This document shows positions 1 to 5,749 of a stretch of 6,925 bases of DNA, in pieces. The notes beneath the pieces were generated by a model. That model saw nothing but the letters and a program-made list of their open reading frames with translations, was not told where the DNA came from and did no database searches. The stretch is taken from the NCBI GenBank assembly GCA_900551465.1, contig URWL01000102.1, positions 1-6,925 of the forward strand. Direction: 5' to 3'. Position numbers and translations under genes: made by a program. The DNA is from an uncultured Blautia sp. Its GTDB lineage: Bacteria; Bacillota; Clostridia; Lachnospirales; Lachnospiraceae. Each line of letters starts with the position of its first letter. Positions within the stretch are counted from its first letter, which is position 1.

Positions 1-1708
1 TTTTGCACCTATAGGAAAGTATCTGGTGGCCGTTACCAATTCCACAGTCCATTATTACGATCTGGAAACAGGAGAGCCTCTTGAGGATGCGGCAGCCCTG
101 ACAGAGCAGCTTACAAAAGACGAAGGCCATCTTGAGCTTACCAGTACAACTTCCTATCCTCTTGTATTTTCAAAGGGTGAAGAGGAGGACTGCCTTCTCT
201 ATGCAGAGGAGGGCGGTGTTTACCGTTACTCCTTTAAGGGAAGTGTAGTGGAAGAGCTGATTGACGGAAATCTGAACAGTCTTTCTTCTCCTGATATTTC
301 TCTTGTGGCAATGAGCCGGGATCAGGACGGAAACTTCTATGTGGCAGTTCAGGACAGCTCCGCAGATATGGGCCATATGGGAAGGATTTTAAAGTATACC
401 TATTCTCCGGATACTCCGGCAGAGCCTGATACAGAGCTTACCGTATATTCTCTTTTGGACAATTCTTATATTCGTCAGGTGGCAGCTGTTTTCCAGAAGA
501 AATATCCGGATATTTATCTGAACCTGGAAGTAGGCATGACAGGGGAAGACGGAATGACAACTACAGACGCCCTGAAAACACTGAATACGGAAATTATGGC
601 AGGGAATGGACCGGATGTGATGATTTTGGACGGTATTCCGGAAAATACTTATATAGAAAAGGGCATGCTTGCAGATATCAGCAGTATCCTGGATAAAGCA
701 GAAGAGGAGGGTGGAATTCTGGACAATATCAGGAAGCCTTATCAGCAGGAAGACGGCAGCCAGTATGTAATGCCTCTGAGATTCAGTATTCCTCTGCTCC
801 AGGGAAACAAAGAGGATGTGGAAAAAGCAGGAGACATTGTTTCCATGGCAGATATGCTGGAAAGCTATCAGTCGGAATACACGGAAATGAATATGCCTCT
901 TTCTCTTATGGGAGCAGGACCGGAGGGATTTTTAAGAGCCTTTGCAGATGTAAGCGCTCCTGCATGGCAGAAGGAGGACAGTTCTCTTAATGAGGAGGCA
1001 GTCACCGAATATCTGAAGCAGGCCGGCCGAATCTATGCCGCAGGAAAAGAAAGTATGGATTATATTAAAGAAATGGCAGGAGATTATGTTTACAGCCTCA
1101 GTGATCTGCCTATTTTAAGTAATGTCACCGGTTCCGTGATGACTCTTCTGGGAGGATATGTAAAGATGTCTGCAGGCAGACTGGCTTCCCCGGAAGACCT
1201 TGCACATATATACAGTCTGGAGCAGAAAATGGGAAACATCATTCACAGCTTATGGAACGGACAGGCACAGAACTGTTTTATTCCGGTTCAGACAGTAGGA
1301 ATCAGCGCCAAAGCAGGACAGATGGAGGCGGCTGAAAAGCTGGTGGAATTTTTGTTTACAAAAGAAGGACAGGAAATCGGAAGCGACAGTGGATTTCCTG
1401 TAAACGAAGCCGTTTATGACAGTGAAGACTACTGGGCGGCAGGAGACGACCAGGGACGTCTGGGTATATCAGGAAGCGGAGATGCGAATACAGGAGAATA
1501 TGTGGAGCTTGAAATTGTCCGGGCAGATGAAAAAACTACAAAGGAGATTCAGGAGCTTGGAAAAACACTTACCACACCTTCCAGGGGAAATGAGATCATC
1601 CTGAGTGCTGTTGCAGAAAACGGAACAAGATACTTAAACGGAGAGATCAGTCTTGAAGAGGCGGCTAAGGCAGCTGTCCAGCAGGTAAATCTTTATCTGG
1701 CAGAGTAA
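1..1708 (+). CDS. Extracellular solute-binding protein, family 1, with N-terminal propeller-like region (5' partial)
   Basis: The reading frame is open from the first complete codon (base 2, reading FAPIGKYLV) through a GTG at 26 to TAA at 1706-1708. The GTG has no ribosome binding site, so the gene starts left of the window and the signal peptide or lipobox is not visible. Residues here count from that GTG. Residues 1 to about 130 look like beta-propeller blades: short beta-strand runs with aromatic and DG/GN turns, such as VHYYDLETGEPL, GGVYRYSFKG and DQDGNFYVAV. A short Pro/Glu/Asp linker (about 128-137) leads into a periplasmic-binding-protein fold (about 138-560). That part has ELTVYSL, the family 1 hallmark AGNGPDVMILDG (192-203), a FLFTKEGQE segment (442-450) and a C-terminal helix ending VNLYLAE. 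Family knowledge says such lipoproteins capture sugars or oligosaccharides for CUT1 importers; the ligand is unknown. Its natural partners are the two permeases at 2608-4307, although the regulator gene lies between. Binding domain call is firm, propeller call tentative. Confidence 0.85.
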   Translation, partial: FAPIGKYLVAVTNSTVHYYDLETGEPLEDAAALTEQLTKDEGHLELTSTTSYPLVFSKGEEEDCLLYAEEGGVYRYSFKGSVVEELIDGNLNSLSSPDISLVAMSRDQDGNFYVAVQDSSADMGHMGRILKYTYSPDTPAEPDTELTVYSLLDNSYIRQVAAVFQKKYPDIYLNLEVGMTGEDGMTTTDALKTLNTEIMAGNGPDVMILDGIPENTYIEKGMLADISSILDKAEEEGGILDNIRKPYQQEDGSQYVMPLRFSIPLLQGNKEDVEKAGDIVSMADMLESYQSEYTEMNMPLSLMGAGPEGFLRAFADVSAPAWQKEDSSLNEEAVTEYLKQAGRIYAAGKESMDYIKEMAGDYVYSLSDLPILSNVTGSVMTLLGGYVKMSAGRLASPEDLAHIYSLEQKMGNIIHSLWNGQAQNCFIPVQTVGISAKAGQMEAAEKLVEFLFTKEGQEIGSDSGFPVNEAVYDSEDYWAAGDDQGRLGISGSGDANTGEYVELEIVRADEKTTKEIQELGKTLTTPSRGNEIILSAVAENGTRYLNGEISLEEAAKAAVQQVNLYLAE

Positions 1709-1711
1709 ATA

Positions 1712-1750
1712 AAAAAGGAATCGCGGACAGAAGTCCTGCGATTCCTTTTT
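1712..1750. terminator. Bidirectional intrinsic terminator between convergent genes
   Basis: The left arm (1712-1728) begins AAAAAGGAATCGC and the right arm (1733-1750) ends GCGATTCCTTTTT. They pair along their whole length except for one bulged T at 1737, with an AGAA loop at 1729-1732. The hairpin starts four bases after the stop of the binding-protein gene and ends seven bases before the stop of the convergent regulator gene. A run of T follows the stem when read in either direction, so it should terminate both transcripts. Confidence 0.9.
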
Positions 1751-1757
1751 ACTCGAT

Positions 1758-2438
1758 TTACTGAAAGACCTCAAGCTGATATCCAACTCCCCGGACGGTT
1801 CGTATCTGCAGCGTGCTTTCTACGGTTTTCAGCCTTCTTCGGAGAAAATGAATGTAATTGTCCAGATTACCCTCTTCTACATCTGCCTCCAGTCCCCATA
1901 CCCGGGAAAGCAGCAGCTGTCTGGGAAGAGTCTGACCGGGATTCCGAAGGAATACCTCCATAAGCTCTCCTTCCCGGCTGGACAGGGTACATGTTTTTTC
2001 GTGACTGGACAGGGTTCTTGTTTCCGGGACAAAAGAAACGTCGCCCAGAGAAAGGGATTTCACGGAATCCTGATAAACCGCCGGACGCCGCAGCAGGCAC
2101 CGGATCCTTGCCAGCAGCTCCTCAAAAGCAAAGGGCTTGACCATATAATCATCAGCGCCTCCGTTCAGTCCCGCCAGCCGGTCGTCAAGCTCGCCCAGAG
2201 CAGTTAGCATCAGTATCGGCGTTCTGATCTGACGTGTCCGGGCTTCTTTTAATACTTCGATTCCATTCATATGCGGAAGCATACGGTCCAGGATCACCAG
2301 GTCAAAGGGAGATTCCTGCATATAATAAAGCCCTTCTTCTCCATCGTGGCAGGCAGTTATGGAAAATCCCTCCTGCTCCAGTCGAAAAGAGACTGCGTCA
2401 CATAATTCCTTATCATCTTCGATCATTAAAATATTCAT
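1758..2438 (-). CDS. OmpR/PhoB-family winged-helix response regulator
   Basis: The protein has 226 residues, the normal length for this family. The receiver domain (about 1-115) has the acidic triad E7-D8-D9, phospho-acceptor D51 in VILDRMLP, switch residue T79 in LMLTA and K101 in the MVKPF motif, so all active-site residues are present. The DNA-binding domain (about 127-224) is a winged helix with SSREGELMEVF, a recognition-helix region with NLDNYIHFLRRRL, and the family's terminal RTVRGVGYQL. The ATG at 2438 is preceded by GAGG (complement of 2446-2449) seven bases away. It should be phosphorylated by a histidine kinase and bind direct or inverted repeats upstream of its targets. No kinase gene is next to it in this window, which is unusual: downstream lies a terminator and upstream a divergent operon. 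The divergent arrangement makes the permease operon the first candidate target (inference). Confidence 0.96.
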   Translation of the reverse strand: MNILMIEDDKELCDAVSFRLEQEGFSITACHDGEEGLYYMQESPFDLVILDRMLPHMNGIEVLKEARTRQIRTPILMLTALGELDDRLAGLNGGADDYMVKPFAFEELLARIRCLLRRPAVYQDSVKSLSLGDVSFVPETRTLSSHEKTCTLSSREGELMEVFLRNPGQTLPRQLLLSRVWGLEADVEEGNLDNYIHFLRRRLKTVESTLQIRTVRGVGYQLEVFQ

Positions 2439-2501
2439 ATGGATACCTCGTATTATTTTCTCTTTCCCTGCAGAAATCCCACTGCATTATTAAACTATCA
2501 T

Positions 2502-2529
2502 ATCATATTTTAAAAAAGCTTTCTGTAAA
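2502..2529 (-). promoter_or_regulatory. Promoter for the response regulator gene
   Basis: On the minus strand, TTTACA (complement of 2524-2529) is followed after 16 bases by TATGAT (complement of 2502-2507). Each box differs from the sigma-A consensus at one position. A second TATGAT immediately follows (complement of 2497-2502), because the + strand carries the short tandem TATCATATCAT, but its spacing to the -35 box (21 bases) is poor. Transcription would begin near 2495, leaving a leader of roughly 57 bases before the ATG at 2438. Confidence 0.65.
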
Positions 2530-2532
2530 AAC

Positions 2533-2559
2533 TCTCTAATTTGCTTTAGAGATTTTTTT
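2533..2559. promoter_or_regulatory. Inverted repeat in the divergent control region; operator or weak terminator
   Basis: TCTCTAA (2533-2539) and TTAGAGA (2546-2552) are perfect inverted repeats around the six-base centre TTTGCT, followed by seven T (2553-2559). On paper this resembles an intrinsic terminator reading rightward, but the stem has only seven pairs and few G/C. Both promoters proposed here would start transcription outside it: the leftward -35 box begins at 2529 and the rightward start lies near 2585. Neither transcript would contain the hairpin, so a DNA operator, perhaps for the adjacent regulator, is at least as likely. A third possibility is a guard terminator against antisense read-through. 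Confidence 0.5.
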
Positions 2560-2569
2560 AAGATTAAAC

Positions 2570-2578
2570 TGCTACACT
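2570..2578 (+). promoter_or_regulatory. Possible extended -10 promoter of the permease operon
   Basis: TGC-TACACT gives an extended -10 element, with four of six matches to TATAAT and the TGn motif in front. No acceptable -35 box sits 16-18 bases upstream; that space is occupied by the T-run and right arm of the inverted repeat. The predicted start near 2585 gives a short leader of about 23 bases that just includes the ribosome binding site. A weaker alternative is TTGCTT (2541-2546) with TAAACT (2565-2570) at 18 bases. A missing -35 box would fit an activator-dependent promoter. Confidence 0.4.
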
Positions 2579-2592
2579 GATTTTAAAATAAC

Positions 2593-2599
2593 GGGAGAG
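2593..2599 (+). promoter_or_regulatory. Ribosome binding site deciding the GTG start of the first permease
   Basis: GGGAGAG lies eight bases before the GTG at 2608. This supports the GTG as the start of the permease; the other nearby GTG at 2601 is in a different frame. Confidence 0.7.
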
Positions 2600-2607
2600 T
2601 GTGAATT

Positions 2608-3471
2608 GTGACCATACATAAAAAAATAAAGAAAAGAGAATATAAGGGGGTGTTGTTTCTTCTGCCCAGTTTTTTGGGGGTAGGTCTGTTCTGGGTGATC
2701 CCTTATGGGGATGTGATCCGCAGATCCTTTTTCAGTGCGGTCAGCGGAGAATATACCGGACTGAAAAACTATCGGACAGTTTTTGAAAATCAGGCGTTCC
2801 GTCTGGCGGCTGTCAATACGCTGAAATTTTTCTGCATCTGCATTCCGGCTCTTGTGGCGCTGTCTCTTCTGATCGCGGTGCTTCTTACCAGAAGAAAAAA
2901 AAGTATGCATATCCTGAAAAGTATGTTTCTTCTTCCTATGGCAATTCCGGTGGCATCCGTGGTGCTTTTGTGGAAAGTTCTTTTTCACAGTCAGGGGCTT
3001 TTGAATCATTTTCTGGAACTGATGGCTTTTCAGGGGCCGGACTGGATGAACACAGACGCTTCTTTTTTTGTGCTGGTAGTCAGTTATCTCTGGAGAAATC
3101 TGGGATATGATATTGTTTTGTGGGTTGCAGGTCTTGGCGCAATCCCTGCATCTCTTTATGAAGCTGCCAGAGTAGACGGAGCGGGAGAGTGGAAGTGCTT
3201 TGTTAAGATCACTTTGCCGAATCTTCTGCCTTCCCTTTTTACTATTGTGGTGCTGTCCTTACTGAACGGCTTTAAAGTATTCAGGGAAGCCTGGCTGGTG
3301 GCAGGAGACTATCCCCAGAACAGTATGTATCTTCTGCAGCATCTTTTTAATAACTGGTATCGGGATCTGTCTTTTGACAAAATGGCAGCGGCGGCGGTGG
3401 TAACAGGCAGCGTGATTCTTCTGCTGATCCTGATTCTTCAAAAGGCATGGGAAGGAGGCGACAGCGTATGA
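2608..3471 (+). CDS. CUT1-type ABC permease, MalF/UgpA-like
   Basis: The protein has 287 residues, normal for the shorter MalF/UgpA-type permeases of Gram-positive bacteria. A lysine-rich cytoplasmic N-terminus is followed by about six hydrophobic segments (roughly 14-34, 70-93, 105-125, 152-178, 205-222, 260-278). The conserved cytoplasmic EAA loop is present at 185-204, reading EAARVDGAGEW and ending ITLP; this is the docking site for the ATPase. GLKNY (51-55), found just after TM1 in this family, is also visible. It should form a heterodimer with the next gene product and move a sugar or other glycan handed over by a binding protein. No ATPase is encoded in the window; in Bacillota a shared MsmX-type ATPase often serves several such importers (established knowledge, not shown here). 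The start is GTG with a good ribosome binding site. The stop overlaps the next start as ATGA. Confidence 0.95.
   Translation: MTIHKKIKKREYKGVLFLLPSFLGVGLFWVIPYGDVIRRSFFSAVSGEYTGLKNYRTVFENQAFRLAAVNTLKFFCICIPALVALSLLIAVLLTRRKKSMHILKSMFLLPMAIPVASVVLLWKVLFHSQGLLNHFLELMAFQGPDWMNTDASFFVLVVSYLWRNLGYDIVLWVAGLGAIPASLYEAARVDGAGEWKCFVKITLPNLLPSLFTIVVLSLLNGFKVFREAWLVAGDYPQNSMYLLQHLFNNWYRDLSFDKMAAAAVVTGSVILLLILILQKAWEGGDSV
3451..3458 (+). promoter_or_regulatory. Ribosome binding site deciding the start of the second permease
   Basis: GAAGGAGG ends nine bases before the ATG at 3468. It lies downstream of an earlier in-frame ATG at 3447, which has no such signal, so 3468 is the likely start. The site is inside the last codons of the first permease, consistent with translational coupling. 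Confidence 0.85.
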
Positions 3472-4307
3472 TGAAAAAAATTATGACGGCGCTGGTGTTT
3501 CTTATGGCAGCGGCAGCAGTATTTCCGGTTTTATTTTTGGCTTGCGGCTCTCTGATGGGAGATACGGAGCTGTCCCGGTTACTTATTCCTGTTCTGGGAA
3601 ACGGGGAAGGGTTTGCCTCATGGAAGCTGATGCCTTTGTATCCTACGTTTTGTCACTATGTGGAATTACTGCTGGATTCGCCGGAATTTTTTGTTATGTT
3701 CTGGAATTCTGTAAAAATCACAGCTTTGACCCTTATGGGACAGATTCTTGTGGGAACGCCTGCGGCATGGGGCTTTGCCCGCTGCCGATTTCCCGGAAAA
3801 AAGCTGCTGTTTACCATATATATCGCTTTGATGATGATGCCTTTTCAGGTAATGATGCTCAGTAATTATCTGGTACTGAATGAGATCGGACTTCTGGATA
3901 CGCTGTCAGGGATTGTTCTGCCTGCTGTTTTTTCCACGTTTCCGGTATTTTTGATGTACCGTTTTTTTCAGGGGCTTCCGGAAGCGATAATGGATTCTGC
4001 AAGGATCGACGGAGCAGGAGAATGGAAGATTTTTTTTAGTATCGGGATTCCTCTTGGATCTCCGGGAATGATCTCGGCGCTGGTTTTGGGATTTCTGGAA
4101 TACTGGAATCTTATTGAACAGCCTATGGCATTTTTGAAAACAAAAGAAAAATGGCCTCTTTCCCTGTACCTTCCCAATATCGGTACAGAACAGGCAGGAA
4201 GAGCATTTGCAGCTTCTGTGCTGGTGCTTCTTCCGGCTGTCCTGGTATTTCTGGCGGGGCAGGATTATCTGGAACAGGGAATTGTCTCAACAGCAGTGAA
4301 GGAGTAG
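3468..4307 (+). CDS. CUT1-type ABC permease, MalG/UgpE-like
   Basis: The protein has 279 residues and starts MMKKIMTALVF, overlapping the preceding stop as ATGA (3468-3471). An ATG at 3447 would add seven charged residues but lacks a ribosome binding site. About six hydrophobic segments are visible (roughly 8-27, 79-101, 113-134, 145-165, 199-215, 247-264). The EAA loop at 176-196 reads DSARIDGAGEW and ends IGIP, so the EAA triplet itself is DSA, a tolerated variant in this family. The segment MMMPFQVMMLSNYLVL (122-137) and the C-terminal YLEQGIVSTAVKE match the MalG/UgpE pattern (often YF--G-----VK). It pairs with the permease before it to form the membrane channel of a sugar or glycan importer. 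Both permeases carry the same DGAGEWK stretch in the EAA loop, which suggests that one ATPase type contacts both. The stop is five bases before the fusion-protein gene. Confidence 0.95.
   Translation: MMKKIMTALVFLMAAAAVFPVLFLACGSLMGDTELSRLLIPVLGNGEGFASWKLMPLYPTFCHYVELLLDSPEFFVMFWNSVKITALTLMGQILVGTPAAWGFARCRFPGKKLLFTIYIALMMMPFQVMMLSNYLVLNEIGLLDTLSGIVLPAVFSTFPVFLMYRFFQGLPEAIMDSARIDGAGEWKIFFSIGIPLGSPGMISALVLGFLEYWNLIEQPMAFLKTKEKWPLSLYLPNIGTEQAGRAFAASVLVLLPAVLVFLAGQDYLEQGIVSTAVKE
4299..4304 (+). promoter_or_regulatory. Ribosome binding site deciding the start of the membrane fusion protein
   Basis: AAGGAG lies eight bases before the ATG at 4313, within the final codons of the second permease. 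It rules against starting at the far upstream in-frame ATG at 4151, which is deep inside the permease gene. Confidence 0.85.
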
Positions 4308-4312
4308 GAGAA

Positions 4313-5749
4313 ATGAAACGAAAAAAGATACTGAAATGGTTTGGAATATTTTTTGCAGCAATGCTGATCTTTACTTTTCTGTCAAGGGCGGCAGATTCTG
4401 TCAGTGTGGCAAAGATCCATGCTTCTGCACCTCAGAATCAGATCATCAGTCATGATGTTTCCGGAACAGGAAAAATAGAGGGTACCAGAGAGACTGCAGT
4501 TTTTGTTCCGGAAGGTCTGAAGATCGTACAGGTTTATGTGAAACCCGGAGAGGCCATAAAAAAAGAACAGGCGATCCTGACGGTTCTGGAAAGCAGTATT
4601 CAGGACAGTATACAGAAAAAACAGGACGAGATCCAGGAACTTTCCCTGAAGATCAGCGATATCCAGAGTCAGAAAGAGATTAATGATCAGAAAAAACAAA
4701 ATGAAACAAAAAGAGCCCAGGAGGATCTGGATGCCGCTGTGAACAATGGAAACATCAATATTTCCAATGCCCAGAATGAAGTGAATATTGCACAGCAGAG
4801 ATTAAATGAATACAGAGCCAGACGGGCGGCGGAGGAAGCTGCCCGGCAGCAGGAGCTGGAAAACGGGGAACCGGATTTCGGGGACGGAACAGACGGACAG
4901 GGAAACGACCTTACAGACGGCACCCAGGGGAATTCTGAAGTGGAAAGACAGCAGGAGCAGGCTCTGATGGATGATGTACGGGCAAAAACGGAAGCTTTGA
5001 ATCAGGTGATCATGAACCGAAACCGGGAGGTAAAGGAAGCGGACCGTGCAAAACAGGATGCAGCGATCCCTCAGGTTCAGGACAGTACAGAGGAAACCCT
5101 CCAGACACAGCTGGAAAGATGCAATGAAGAGCTGGGAGAGCTGAATGCACTGCTGGATAATAAAGGAGAGGTACTTTCTCCTGCGGAAGGTGTAATGAAA
5201 ACAGTTTCTTCCCAAACAGGGGGACAGACCTCTCAGGAGGCTGCGGCAGTGGTGTATGAGCTTACCGGAGAGCTGAGCATGACGGGACGGATCACCAGAG
5301 AAGATATGGAATATGTCTCTGTGGGAGCTGCTGTGAAGCTGGAAGGGGTCAGTAAAACCGTGGTGGAGAATGCTGTGGTACAGGCAGTGCAGGAGGATGA
5401 GACAGAGCCGGGCACTTTTGTTATGACTGTAGCTGTGCCGGAAAGCGGACTTTCTGTAGGGGAAAGTGTGGAATTTACCGTAGAACAGTCCAATGGACCT
5501 TATAGCTGCTGTGTGCCTCTTACAGCTTTGTATGGCCAGGAAGGTCAGGAGTATGTATTTGTTGTGGATACCGTGGATTCTATTCTGGGAGAGGTACAGG
5601 TGGCGCGAAAAATTTCCGTACAGGTAAAAGAAAAAAATCAGACCACGGCGGCTCTTGCAGAGGGAACTCTTTCCAGCAGCCAGAAAGTGATCACGGATGC
5701 AAACAGAGAAATACAGGATGGCAGCCGGGTAAGGCTGCAGCAGTCATGA
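4313..5749 (+). CDS. HlyD/MacA-type membrane fusion protein (efflux adaptor)
   Basis: The protein has 478 residues from the ATG at 4313. A basic N-terminus (MKRKKILKWF) and one hydrophobic segment (10-24) anchor it in the membrane with the rest outside. The first half of a biotinyl-lipoyl-like domain is at about 61-93 (VFVPEGLKIVQVYVKPGE), followed by a long coiled-coil hairpin (about 96-182 and 208-282) rich in Gln, Glu, Lys and Asn. The second lipoyl half is at about 284-302 (GEVLSPAEGVMKTV). A beta-barrel (about 320-392) and a membrane-proximal domain (about 397-478, ending in ITDANREIQDGSRVRL) complete the MacA order. A Gly/Asp-rich linker (about 184-207) sits at the hairpin tip. Family members link MacB-type permeases to export or to envelope partners. 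The next gene overlaps it as ATGA and encodes a MacB/FtsX-like protein, so the two very likely form one complex. Substrate and direction of transport are unknown. Confidence 0.93.
   Translation: MKRKKILKWFGIFFAAMLIFTFLSRAADSVSVAKIHASAPQNQIISHDVSGTGKIEGTRETAVFVPEGLKIVQVYVKPGEAIKKEQAILTVLESSIQDSIQKKQDEIQELSLKISDIQSQKEINDQKKQNETKRAQEDLDAAVNNGNINISNAQNEVNIAQQRLNEYRARRAAEEAARQQELENGEPDFGDGTDGQGNDLTDGTQGNSEVERQQEQALMDDVRAKTEALNQVIMNRNREVKEADRAKQDAAIPQVQDSTEETLQTQLERCNEELGELNALLDNKGEVLSPAEGVMKTVSSQTGGQTSQEAAAVVYELTGELSMTGRITREDMEYVSVGAAVKLEGVSKTVVENAVVQAVQEDETEPGTFVMTVAVPESGLSVGESVEFTVEQSNGPYSCCVPLTALYGQEGQEYVFVVDTVDSILGEVQVARKISVQVKEKNQTTAALAEGTLSSSQKVITDANREIQDGSRVRLQQS

Noticed and set aside
26..28. 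GTG as the true start of the solute-binding protein gene
   Set aside because: The frame is open to the left edge, no ribosome binding site precedes it, and the protein from here would lack any export signal.
2518..2547. Repeated GCTTT (2518-2522 and 2543-2547) as a response-regulator direct repeat
   Set aside because: The units are five bases and 25 bases apart, not the 10-11 or 20-22 base period typical for OmpR-family sites.
2572..3009. 145-residue open frame on the minus strand
   Set aside because: It is antisense to the first permease, strongly His/Lys/Gln-rich, with no domain or ribosome binding site; a shadow of the real gene.
3447..3467. Start of the second permease at ATG 3447
   Set aside because: The ribosome binding site GAAGGAGG lies downstream of it and is correctly spaced for ATG 3468 only.
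4151..4312. Earlier start of the fusion protein at ATG 4151
   Set aside because: It would overlap most of the 3' end of the permease gene, add a Cys/Gly/Ser-rich sequence unlike any adaptor, and it ignores the good site AAGGAG before 4313.
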